Under the pieces are notes generated by a model that saw only the letters and a program-made list of their open reading frames with translations, was not told where the DNA came from and did no database searches. Below are positions 22,456 to 30,059 of a stretch of 32,186 bases of DNA, one piece after another (the stretch's first letter is position 1; each line of letters begins with the position of its first letter). A program made the position numbers and the translations under genes. Origin of the DNA: JAICWP01 sp035252015 (GTDB lineage Bacteria; Acidobacteriota; Terriglobia; Terriglobales; Acidobacteriaceae); contig DATFDP010000123.1 of the NCBI GenBank assembly GCA_035252015.1, positions 1 through 32,186 of the forward strand, read 5' to 3'.

Positions 22456-22597
22456 TAGCTAGTGCCCGGTTCTTAATTCCTGGTACGCGCACGAAAGAAG
22501 TTCTTTTGGTTCAGCGTCAGCCTGAACAAAGAAACCAGTTCCTAAAAAACCAGACGCTAAGTCACCGGGTATTGGGTATTAGGTACTGACTACGGGC
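22447..22597. repeat. Palindromic word-array element after the ClC gene
   Basis: The left array (22447-22469, repeats of GTAGCTA ending CCCGG) contains the ClC stop codon. The right array (22565-22597) starts CCGGGTATT and reads as a similar array when reverse-complemented. Inside is a hairpin of TTCTTTTGGTTCAG (22501-22514) and CCTGAACAAAGAA (22521-22533), pairing with one bulge. Together they make a concentric palindrome of about 150 bases. Confidence 0.6.
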
Positions 22598-22619
22598 TCA
22601 GCTACCTCCCGTTCAACGT

Positions 22620-22625
22620 TATAAT
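22620..22625 (+). promoter_or_regulatory. Consensus -10 box of the kinase gene
   Basis: A perfect TATAAT ends 11 bases before the ATG at 22637. The transcript would have only about 4-5 leader bases and no ribosome-binding site. A matching -35 box is not evident. Confidence 0.5.
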
Positions 22626-22636
22626 CATCCCCATTT

Positions 22637-25276
22637 ATGTCCCTGGCTCCGGGCACCAAACTCGGGCCATACGAAGTCATCGCCCCGCTGGGCGTGGGCG
22701 GAATGGGAGAGGTGTATCGCGGCCGCGATCCGAAGCTGAATCGCGATATTGCCATCAAAATCCTCCCCGACCACCTCGCCCGCGATCACGACCGGCTGGC
22801 GCGTTTTCGCCGCGAAGCCCAGCTGCTCGCCGCAATCAACCATCCCAACATCGCGCACGTGCACGGCTTTGAAGATTCCACCGGTGTTCCTGCGCTCATC
22901 ATGGAACTGGTCGAGGGCCCCACCCTCGCTGAAAAAATCAGCGAAGCGGCGGGCGCGGCTCCCGGAAGTCCGGGAATGCCCCTCGAGCAGACGTTGCCCA
23001 TTGCGCGCCAGCTTGCGGAAGCGCTGGAGGCAGCCCACGAGCGCGGCATCGTGCACCGTGATCTCAAGCCGGAGAATATTAAGGTCACTGCCAGCGGCAC
23101 GGTTAAAGTCCTGGATTTTGGACTCGCCAAGACAGTATGGGACGGGAGCAAAGGCCCAGGTGTCCTGCAAGTGCCTACCGTCACCTTGGATGGCGTGGTG
23201 GTGGGCACCGTCGCCTACATGAGTCCTGAGCAGGCGCGCGGACTCCCGGTAGACAAGCGCACCGATGTCTGGGCGTTTGGCTGCGTGCTTTATGAAATGC
23301 TTGCCGGCCGGAAGCCGTTTCCCGGTCAGACACAGTCGGACGTCATGGCGAGTGTCCTGCAACGTTCTCCCGACTGGGGTGCCTTGCCCGCAGGCCTGCC
23401 TGGCCCCGTACTCCGGCTCTTGCACAGGTGCCTGGAGAAAGACCCCAAGCTCCGGCTGCGTGACATGGGAGACGCGCAGCTCGACCTTGAAGATGCCGGC
23501 AAGGCGCCTGAACCCGAATTGAAACAGCGACCTCCTCGCCGGCTCTCATGGCTGCCATGGCTGGCTGTTGGCCTGTTGTTGCTCTTGGCCGCTGCCACCT
23601 GGCTCATCCTGCTCCGCCGCTCGCCCGAGAATCCCCTGGCCAGTGCGCATTTCACTCGTCTCACGGACTGGGAAGGAATCGAGCGCGATGCCGCCATTTC
23701 ACCGGATGGGAAGTTTGTAGCCTTTGTCTCTGATCGCGATGGCCCCTTCGACATCTGGCTAGCGGAACTGGGCGGCGGACAGTTCGTTAACCTGACCCAC
23801 GGCAAAGATCCGAACCTCGATTTCGAGCTGCCCGTGGTGGGCTTTGCCAATGCCGGTTCGGAACTTTGGATCCATAATGCCATTCCCACTACTCCCCTGC
23901 TTCTGGCGCCGCTGATGGGTGGCGAGCCGCGGACCTTTCTGGCCACGGGCCCTCTGCAGAGGCCGCCCGTTAATGCCGCATGGTCACCCGACGGCAGCCG
24001 GCTCGTTTACCATACCTCCGATCCGGGTGACCCCATATTCCTGGCGGACCGCACGGGGGGAAGCCCACACCAGATCTTCGTCAATACAGATCCTGGCATG
24101 CACAACCATTGGCCCGTGTGGTCGCCGGACGGCCGCTGGATTTATTTTGTGCGTGGTAATCCGGTGGCTCAGAGCTTCGACCTGTGGCGCGTTTCTCCAT
24201 CGGGTGGGAGCCCCGAGCGCCTGACGCACCAGAACACCTGGCTCGCTTCCCCTGCGCCCATCGGCTCGAACACTGTACTTTATGTCGCTCGTGAAGAGGA
24301 CGGCTCAGGCCCCTGGCTCTGGGCGTTGGACCCGGGAACGAAGAGCACGCGCCGGGTAAGCTTTGGCCTGGAGCAATACACTTCGGTGGCGGCAAGTTCT
24401 GACGGCCGCCGCCTGGTGGCCACGGTCGCGAACCCGTCCGCTAATCTCTGGAGTGTTCCCATTCTGGATCATCTCGCGGGCGAGAGCGACGTCACACCCT
24501 TTAAGGTGCCCACTGTCCGCGCCCTGGCGCCGCGCTTCGCCGGTTCACTGCTCTTCTACTTGTCGTCGCATGGCGCCGGTGACGGTCTCTGGCGCTACGA
24601 CCAGCGGCAGGCAATCGCGATCTGGAAGGGCGCGGACAACCCGCTGTTCCAGGCGGCCGCGATTTCTCCCGATGCCAGCCAGGTGGCGATTGGCCTACGA
24701 AGCGGTGGCAAGCTGCGGCTGCACCTGATCACGGCTGATGGCGCCAACCTGCGTCACATCGCTGATGAGATTGAAATTCAGGGAGCGGCTTCCTGGTCAC
24801 CCGACGGACAATGGATTATCACCGGCGGCCGCGATGCCCGCGGGTTGGGGCTTTTCAAAATACCTGCTGCCGGCGGGCCGCCAACCCGCATCGTGGCTGG
24901 CCAGGCTTTCAATCCCGTTTGGTCTCCTGACGGCGCCCTCATCGTCTACACCGGCGCCAACGTCGGCCCGGACGCCCCTTTAATGGCGGTGCGCCCCGAT
25001 GGTACTGCCCTCCCATTTCCGGCGATCCGGGTGCGTCGCGACGGCATCCGCGCTCGTTTCCTGCCCGGCGGGAAGGGACTCGTGTACATGCAGGGCAGGT
25101 CTGCCGCCCAGGATTTCTGGTTGCTTGACCTCGCCTCGCTCAAGACCCGGCCCTTAACCCATTTGCAGAATCCCTCTGCCATGCTGGCATTTGACATTGC
25201 ACCCGACGGCAAACACATTGTTTTTGACCGCTTGCGGGAAAACTCGGACCTTGTGCTCATAGATCTCGAAAAGTGA
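22637..25276 (+). CDS. Membrane Ser/Thr protein kinase with C-terminal PD40 propeller
   Basis: The 879-residue protein has a cytoplasmic Hanks-type kinase domain (about 12-285). It shows the glycine loop GVGGMGEVYRG (19-29), K41 in AIKIL, HRDLKPEN (140-147), DFGLA (160-164) and SPEQARG. One transmembrane helix follows (about 304-327), then an extracytoplasmic beta-propeller with at least seven PD40 (TolB/WD40-like) repeats marked by WSPDG or ISPDG. Catalytic residues are intact, so it should be active. This kinase-propeller fusion is abundant in Acidobacteriota. The propeller probably senses an extracytoplasmic ligand or protein. It is a single-gene unit with a consensus -10 box near the start. 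Substrates are unknown. Confidence 0.93.
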   Translation: MSLAPGTKLGPYEVIAPLGVGGMGEVYRGRDPKLNRDIAIKILPDHLARDHDRLARFRREAQLLAAINHPNIAHVHGFEDSTGVPALIMELVEGPTLAEKISEAAGAAPGSPGMPLEQTLPIARQLAEALEAAHERGIVHRDLKPENIKVTASGTVKVLDFGLAKTVWDGSKGPGVLQVPTVTLDGVVVGTVAYMSPEQARGLPVDKRTDVWAFGCVLYEMLAGRKPFPGQTQSDVMASVLQRSPDWGALPAGLPGPVLRLLHRCLEKDPKLRLRDMGDAQLDLEDAGKAPEPELKQRPPRRLSWLPWLAVGLLLLLAAATWLILLRRSPENPLASAHFTRLTDWEGIERDAAISPDGKFVAFVSDRDGPFDIWLAELGGGQFVNLTHGKDPNLDFELPVVGFANAGSELWIHNAIPTTPLLLAPLMGGEPRTFLATGPLQRPPVNAAWSPDGSRLVYHTSDPGDPIFLADRTGGSPHQIFVNTDPGMHNHWPVWSPDGRWIYFVRGNPVAQSFDLWRVSPSGGSPERLTHQNTWLASPAPIGSNTVLYVAREEDGSGPWLWALDPGTKSTRRVSFGLEQYTSVAASSDGRRLVATVANPSANLWSVPILDHLAGESDVTPFKVPTVRALAPRFAGSLLFYLSSHGAGDGLWRYDQRQAIAIWKGADNPLFQAAAISPDASQVAIGLRSGGKLRLHLITADGANLRHIADEIEIQGAASWSPDGQWIITGGRDARGLGLFKIPAAGGPPTRIVAGQAFNPVWSPDGALIVYTGANVGPDAPLMAVRPDGTALPFPAIRVRRDGIRARFLPGGKGLVYMQGRSAAQDFWLLDLASLKTRPLTHLQNPSAMLAFDIAPDGKHIVFDRLRENSDLVLIDLEK

Positions 25277-25730
25277 TGCCATGCTGCCGCGGTCTTTACC
25301 CGCAAGCTAACGAATTCGCCGCCTAGGGAAAGATGGGCATTACCTTTGAGAACTCTGCCTGCTTGGAACCGCCATCTTCGCTCTTGGCCGCAGTGGCTGT
25401 GCTGGGCCCCAAGAATCGGGTGCGGGTCAATCTGCTGAACCACACTTGTCCAAAAGATCTAGACCACTGGGCCCGCGCCGCCCTGGACTGCATGCCGGGA
25501 ATCGGCTGGCCATACTGGCACCTTGGATTGCAAAGCGCGCTAACGCTGGTTCACGCCAACTATCTATGTATGTGAACTTTTCCGATTTGGCAAAGTTATA
25601 TTTTGCGATAGCACCCGAGAGTAGGCGACAAACGCTTGAGCCGGTTTACACCAACCAAGTGTGTGCGCTCGAATCACTGCGCGGGTTTGGGATTCGGTGT
25701 AAGCTGCTGAATGGACCGGGGAGGTGCTCT
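25277..25730. other. Spacer with no convincing gene
   Basis: Short open frames exist (for example 25333-25575, which encodes an 80-residue peptide). None has a recognisable motif, consistent codon use or a family match. I see no repeat or RNA structure that stands out. The last 20 bases contain the strong ribosome-binding site of the next small gene. Confidence 0.4.
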
Positions 25731-25982
25731 ATGGGCGTTCGCCGAAAGATCGCGGCACTCATCCCAACGCCTCATGCCTGCCGCGAACACATTCAAGCTG
25801 TTTGGGGGCAGATCAATTACGGTAGAAAATTGTGTGGGAATGCACGCGACCTGAGGCAGTACAAGTGCTGTGTTGCGGGAGAGCTCGTTCGAAACGCGGC
25901 TACTGACCGGGAGCACACGCGAACGTTGGAAGGAAGCCCGGCTGGATGCCCTCAGTTAGAACGGAGCAATTCGCCATTATGA
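25731..25982 (+). CDS. Small unknown protein coupled to the degenerate receiver gene
   Basis: An 83-residue frame beginning MGVRRKIAALIPTPHACREH. Two features favour a real gene: a strong Shine-Dalgarno sequence (GGGGAGG, 7 bases before the ATG), and a stop that overlaps the start of the next gene as ATGA (25979-25982). The product is basic, Cys-containing (C18, C35, C46, C47) and probably partly helical. I recognise no family. The frame is open further upstream, but without a comparable ribosome site. It may be a partner of the receiver protein; this rests only on coupling. Confidence 0.45.
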   Translation: MGVRRKIAALIPTPHACREHIQAVWGQINYGRKLCGNARDLRQYKCCVAGELVRNAATDREHTRTLEGSPAGCPQLERSNSPL

Positions 25983-26668
25983 ATGTCGACGGCCAGTTTC
26001 GACGCCGTGTTCTTCTGGTAGATGGCGACGCTCGCTTTTTACAGACGTGCTCCGGAATGCTGCGCGAGCAGGGCTATGAGGTGCTGACAGCGCAGGACGG
26101 ATTCGCCGCGCTTTGCGCATTGCGCGGCGGCCATCCCGATCTGTTGATTACGGAACTGGATCTGCCGCGCATGTCTGGATTTGAGTTGCTGTCCGTCGTC
26201 CGCAGCCGATTTCCACAGATCGCGGTGATAGCCCTCAGTGACGAGTTCACACCCGTGCGTGTGCCCCACGAGGCTGTTTGCGATTCCTTTCTGGCAAAAG
26301 GCCCCAACCTTCATTTCGAAGTAGTTGAGGAGGCAAGAAGGTTAGTCAGTGAATCCCCACTCCGAAGCACTCGGGCCAAATCTGAGGTAGCGCCAGTCTG
26401 GATACCCCACTCAGCCAGCGGCTATATTGTCCTGACTTGCCCAGAGTGCCTGCGCTCTTTTTCTGCTGTCCAACCGGTGAAACCCGGCCCCGCAAATGAG
26501 AGCTGCGTTTGTTGCGGCGCCAACGTGCCATTCGACATGAGTTCAGTGGAGGTGTCTCCCGCTCCACCTCCAGCATCTCCAGAAGATAGGCTTCACAGGG
26601 CGCAAGCGAAATCACGGCAACTTCGTGCCGAAGCTCAGATCCTTCGTGAAAAACGCCGCAAGAGCTAG
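25979..26668 (+). CDS. Degenerate response-regulator receiver with zinc ribbon and helical tail
   Basis: A 229-residue protein. Residues about 8-125 form a CheY-like receiver: RVLLVDGDARF gives the acidic pair near D15/D17, AVIALSDEF the switch Ser, and FLAKG the conserved Lys K107. The phospho-acceptor aspartate is replaced: LLITELDLPRMSG puts E59 where D is expected. Such an Asp-to-Glu change often mimics phosphorylation, so this is probably a constitutive or phosphorylation-independent receiver. A zinc ribbon follows (C154, C157, then C176/C178/C179), and then a charged helical tail (RAQAKSRQLRAEAQILREK) like that in two nearby mini-proteins. The ATG at 25979 overlaps the upstream stop; an in-frame ATG at 25946 is the alternative start. 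Confidence 0.75.
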   Translation: MNVDGQFRRRVLLVDGDARFLQTCSGMLREQGYEVLTAQDGFAALCALRGGHPDLLITELDLPRMSGFELLSVVRSRFPQIAVIALSDEFTPVRVPHEAVCDSFLAKGPNLHFEVVEEARRLVSESPLRSTRAKSEVAPVWIPHSASGYIVLTCPECLRSFSAVQPVKPGPANESCVCCGANVPFDMSSVEVSPAPPPASPEDRLHRAQAKSRQLRAEAQILREKRRKS

Positions 26669-26728
26669 AACGCTTGGCGAGTTTATGCTGCTTACAATTC
26701 GGCGTTCCGCTTTGTTGAATGTGTCACC

Positions 26729-26827
26729 ATGACCCACAGTGAGGCACAACAGGTTTGCAGGGACGAGGTTTGCAGGGACATGGAACCGCTGAGTAGGCGG
26801 CTTCAGGAGCTAGGAGAGAGGTTTTGA
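26729..26827 (+). other. Micro-ORF with an in-frame 15-base tandem duplication
   Basis: A 32-residue frame whose DNA contains two copies of AGGTTTGCAGGGAC (26751-26764 and 26766-26779), period 15. This gives a repeated VCRDE/VCRDM in the peptide. No ribosome-binding site is seen. It may be a micro-protein, a relic or chance; the duplication itself is certain. Confidence 0.3.
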
Positions 26828-27067
26828 AGCTGAATCGTGCTTACGGGGGGAAGCGGTAGCTCCTCCAACCCAACGCTCGTGCATGCCTTGCGCCAAGGTT
26901 TGCCCACGCAGGCGTTGTTCGCGCAGGAACTCCCGGAGATCGGAATTATCATATCTCAGCTCACGCGAGACCTCCTGAAGGTATTTCGCGAGATAGACCT
27001 TATCCAGAAGAGTAGTAAGGAGCGAATGAGTTCGCTCCATCATTTCATCGAGTGACTGCGAAGCCAT
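26810..27067 (-). CDS. Small hypothetical protein
   Basis: An 85-residue frame on the minus strand beginning MASQSLDEMMERTHSLLTTLLDKVYLAKYLQEVSRELRYD. The first 60 residues look like two amphipathic helices; the tail is basic and low in complexity. No family is recognised and no ribosome-binding site is clear. It is divergent from the heptad-repeat gene at 27156, with 88 bases between the starts. The regular helix pattern in a frame not shadowing another gene is the main reason to list it. Confidence 0.4.
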   Translation of the reverse strand: MASQSLDEMMERTHSLLTTLLDKVYLAKYLQEVSRELRYDNSDLREFLREQRLRGQTLAQGMHERWVGGATASPRKHDSASKPLS

Positions 27068-27155
27068 AAGCTGTACCCGCTTTCTATCGTACTACGATGT
27101 GCGCTCACAAAAAAGTCTTTCTCTGGGCAACTCTGTGACAGTCTGTACCACCAGA

Positions 27156-27362
27156 ATGAACGGTATGGATCGCCTCGACCTATCGCTTCGGAAGGCCCTC
27201 GAGAGAAGCCACAGGTTGCGTGATTCTGCCCGACACCTCCACGACAGAGCTCGCGCACTGAGAGGAGAAGCCAGGCAGCTGCGTGACGAGGGAAAACTCC
27301 AGCTAGACCGCGCTCGCCAATTGGATCAACAACGCTCCACCATTCGTGAAACCATAGAATGA
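27156..27362 (+). CDS. Heptad-repeat coiled-coil mini-protein
   Basis: A 68-residue protein made almost entirely of seven-residue repeats: RLRDSAR, HLHDRAR, ALRGEAR, QLRDEGK, LQLDRAR, QLDQQRS, TIRETIE. Leu (or Ile) sits at position 2, an acidic residue near 4-5, and Ala-Arg at 6-7 in most repeats. This predicts one long amphipathic, highly charged coiled coil. Starts at 27156 or 27165 are equally plausible; a start at 27099 adds a region of no helix pattern. It lies between the degenerate receiver and CheB, and resembles both the receiver tail and the mini-protein at 28610. A coupling or oligomerisation role in signalling is inferred. Confidence 0.55.
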   Translation: MNGMDRLDLSLRKALERSHRLRDSARHLHDRARALRGEARQLRDEGKLQLDRARQLDQQRSTIRETIE

Positions 27363-27442
27363 CGGACGTGAAATCGCATTAGCACCTTTTCATTGATAAA
27401 CGGTTTGTAAAGAGCGATAAAGCCTGCTCACAGCAACCATCT

Positions 27443-28483
27443 TCACAGCGGAGCTGTCATGGACGGATCAGTTTTCGGGTCTTCGGTTCCCGGCGCAGGT
27501 TCGCGTTCAAGGAGCAGGCTGCGAATGGCCTTTGCCTGCTGCTGCATGTCTTCGGCACTCTGCCGGAAATGGTTGGCTACTTTGGGATTCTCCCGCCGCT
27601 CGGCATCTTGACAAAGGCGACGGTGCAAAGCCATCTTTTCTTCAAGGGTGCGGAGAGCCGTCCACAGCGCCCCTTCGAGTTCGTCGTCTTTAGCTGCCAC
27701 CAGGCTCTCTGCGCCATAGGCGTGGCCGACACGGCACCGGAAGCGCACCAGTTCTCCTTCCCGAATTTCCCATAAAATCCCGTTGCACTCTGGGCAAGCG
27801 TACGCAGAAGGCCTACCGGGTTTATCGCGTTCGATAGCTGACATTTCAATCTCAGCTATTTTCACTTCATTTTTCAACTTATCATCCACTTCTTCCTCGC
27901 CATTTTTCCGATTGCTGCCGTTCATCACGAGATCAATCAAGATAGGACCGATCTTCTCTACCGGCAATATATACTGCGGAGAATCCTTCGTGACTGCATT
28001 CTGTGGCATGGACCCGAAGCGCGCCTCCTCTGGGTCCTGCACGACGCTGACACCTCCCTGGCGCGTTACGGCTTTCAAGCCAGCCGTACCATCGTCAAGC
28101 AGGCCGCTGAGCAGAACGGCAATGACACGGGGACCGTACGTTCGAGCAGCGCTGCGAAACAGCGGGTCAATAGCAGGACGGTGGCGATTTTCACGCGGTC
28201 CCGAGGTCACGCGGATACCGCCATGATCGAGGAGCAGGTGTCGGTCAGGAGGCGCAAGAAGCACTCGCGACCTGTCAAGGCTGTCACCATCTTCGGCATA
28301 GCGGACCGGAAGTGAACTGGTACGGCGGAGGATGTCAGGTAAAAGTCGGGGTCCCTCTGCCGCAGTATGAATGGCTACCAGGACGGACGCTGGAAAACCA
28401 GCAGGGAGATGGGAGAGAACCCGTTGCAGCGGCGGAATGCCTCCCGCTGATCCTCCCATAACGACGATATCATACCCGGACAT
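27443..28483 (-). CDS. Stand-alone CheB-type methylesterase with C-terminal zinc-binding-like motif
   Basis: The 346-residue protein is a CheB catalytic domain (residues about 1-185) without the usual N-terminal receiver. The catalytic triad is visible: S12 in GGSAGG, H39 in VAIH and D131 in LLSGLLDDGTAG. The C-terminal half has a Lys/Glu-rich linker, then CPEC...RFRCRVGHAY (C230, C233, C250, H254), which looks like a zinc site. A long helix pair follows (LWTALRTLEEKMALHRR...HFRQSAEDMQQQAKAIRSLL). CheB normally demethylates or deamidates chemoreceptors. No CheR, CheA, CheW or receptor is in the window, so the substrate is unknown. No strong ribosome-binding site is seen. Its neighbours are the heptad mini-proteins. 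Confidence 0.88.
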   Translation of the reverse strand: MSGYDIVVMGGSAGGIPPLQRVLSHLPAGFPASVLVAIHTAAEGPRLLPDILRRTSSLPVRYAEDGDSLDRSRVLLAPPDRHLLLDHGGIRVTSGPRENRHRPAIDPLFRSAARTYGPRVIAVLLSGLLDDGTAGLKAVTRQGGVSVVQDPEEARFGSMPQNAVTKDSPQYILPVEKIGPILIDLVMNGSNRKNGEEEVDDKLKNEVKIAEIEMSAIERDKPGRPSAYACPECNGILWEIREGELVRFRCRVGHAYGAESLVAAKDDELEGALWTALRTLEEKMALHRRLCQDAERRENPKVANHFRQSAEDMQQQAKAIRSLLLEREPAPGTEDPKTDPSMTAPL

Positions 28484-28609
28484 GTCTGGTGAGAAGGGAT
28501 ACTTACCGGTGCAGGATGGCTACACGTCTATGAGGTGCTCTGGCCAGAGTGGCGTCGTTCTGCACAGGCTGTGGTCTAACGAACTGAACCCAGTCGGGTA
28601 GCGCATGCG

Positions 28610-28807
28610 TCACTGGGGTTCGAGGTAACGGTAGCACCTATGCAATATTTCAGTGATACTTTCCCGCAACTCTGCATTCCGCTGCGCGGCATCGTGCGCC
28701 CGTTCTATGACATCTCTGGCTTCTGCGCGTAACTCACGAGCAGCTCTAATGAGATTGCGGGTTTGTTGTATCGCCGTTTTGTTGTTTTGATTCGGGGCGG
28801 GGCGCAT
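28610..28807 (-). CDS. Heptad-repeat helical mini-protein
   Basis: A 65-residue frame starting MRPAPNQNNKTAIQQTRNLIRAARELRAEARD. From residue about 17 onwards it falls into heptads (RNLIRAA, RELRAEA, RDVIERA, HDAAQRN, AELRESI, TEILHRC), predicting a single long helix or coiled coil. The RELRAEAR stretch matches RALRGEAR in the gene at 27156 and RQLRAEAQ in the receiver tail. It lies upstream of CheB on the same strand, with 126 bases between. The start ATG at 28807 has no Shine-Dalgarno sequence and an A/T-rich upstream region. Function unknown. Confidence 0.5.
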   Translation of the reverse strand: MRPAPNQNNKTAIQQTRNLIRAARELRAEARDVIERAHDAAQRNAELRESITEILHRCYRYLEPQ

Positions 28808-29066
28808 AGATGAATAAATCTACAATAATCAGGGACTCACCTCAATCTATCCCGCGGACGTTCGATTACTACCGGGACAACGAGTGTGAAATCCCCTCAT
28901 CGCTGTTGAATTGCGGCAGAGCTTCACGCCACTTTGGTGCGTGCATAGTTCCCGAAGCCATTGAAAGGCACGGCTGGTCGCAAGCAAGGACCACCAGGCT
29001 AAGGGTTAACCGCGCAACATTCGCGCCTTCCCGAAACTGCCATTGGCGGTGATAGGATACCGGCCA

Positions 29067-29954
29067 ATGAATCTACAAAATTTGACGATTGCATTTATAG
29101 GTTTTGGACGCATAGGCAGCGGAATCGCTAAGAATGTTCAGGCGTCCGGTTGCCAGTTCGTGGTGTATAACCGCACGCCGCAAAAAGCTCAGCCGTTCGT
29201 GGCCGCCGGGGCAAAAGCCGCGCGCACGCCGCGAGAAGCTGCCGCATCTGCCGATATCGTCATAACATGTTTGATGGATGATCAATCGGTAATCGACGTA
29301 CTATCCGGCAAAGATGGAGTTCTCGCCGGCATGCGTCGCGACGCCATTCACATTGGCACAAGCACAATATCGCCCAATGCCACCACTCGAATTGCGGCGC
29401 TGCACAAACAGCACGGAAGCCACTATGTTGCTGCTCCCGTGCTTGGCAGGCCAGATGCAGCCGCTGCCGCCCGCCTTTTAACCTTTGTCGCCGGCCCGCG
29501 GCAAATCGTGGAGCGCGCGCGGCCTGTGCTCGAGACCTATACGCAACGGATTTTTGACCTGGGCGAGGACCACAGCAGAGCCGCAGCCATGAAACTGACG
29601 GCAAATTTTTTCGGAGCGAGTATGCTCGAACTCATGGGCCAGGCATTTACCTTTGCCGACAAAAGGGGTGTGCTGGAGCCCATGACCGATTTGTTAAAGG
29701 CCTTTTTGGGACCGATGGGAGAGTATGTAGATCGAATTGCCAACCGCCGTTACGATAACCCCGGTTTTACGCTCGACGCCGGGCTCAAGGATGTTCGCTT
29801 GATTTTGGAAGCGGCTGGCGAAGTCCAGGTTCCGCTTCCCTTCGCCAGCTTGATCCGTGATAAGTGCCTGGCGGCGCAGGCGCGCGGATTTGGCCAGCAG
29901 GATTGGTGTGTATTCACGGAAATCTCCAGGCTTGAGGCCGGGCAGCCGCGTTGA
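29067..29954 (+). CDS. NAD(P)-dependent beta-hydroxyacid dehydrogenase (6PGDH/HIBADH-like)
   Basis: The 295-residue enzyme has an N-terminal Rossmann domain with IGFGRIGSGIA (G12, G14, G17). VVYNRTP follows (R36 suggests NADPH), then the catalytic lysine K176 in AAAMKLTANFF, and an all-helical C-terminal domain with LKDVRLILEAAGEVQVPLPFASLI. The family includes 3-hydroxyisobutyrate, tartronate semialdehyde and succinic semialdehyde reductases. The usual substrate motif (S/T-T-x-x-P) is present in changed form as GTSTISPN. The substrate cannot be named. The ATG at 29067 has AGGA about 8 bases upstream, better than the GTG at 29043. It is a single-gene unit. Confidence 0.88.
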   Translation: MNLQNLTIAFIGFGRIGSGIAKNVQASGCQFVVYNRTPQKAQPFVAAGAKAARTPREAAASADIVITCLMDDQSVIDVLSGKDGVLAGMRRDAIHIGTSTISPNATTRIAALHKQHGSHYVAAPVLGRPDAAAAARLLTFVAGPRQIVERARPVLETYTQRIFDLGEDHSRAAAMKLTANFFGASMLELMGQAFTFADKRGVLEPMTDLLKAFLGPMGEYVDRIANRRYDNPGFTLDAGLKDVRLILEAAGEVQVPLPFASLIRDKCLAAQARGFGQQDWCVFTEISRLEAGQPR

Positions 29955-30059
29955 CCAAACCGCTCTAGGGAATGGCAAACCACAAGCACCTTCCAACTCC
30001 CTCTTCCTCTCATATAGAATGTGAGCACCTCAGCTACCCCAGGCTCGAGCCACTCATCT

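Noticed and set aside
25333..25575. 80-codon open frame after the kinase gene
   Set aside because: No family features, no clear ribosome-binding site and no conserved context; left as unannotated spacer.
28810..29052. 80-codon open frame before the dehydrogenase gene
   Set aside because: Mixed composition without domain pattern and no ribosome-binding site; probably chance.
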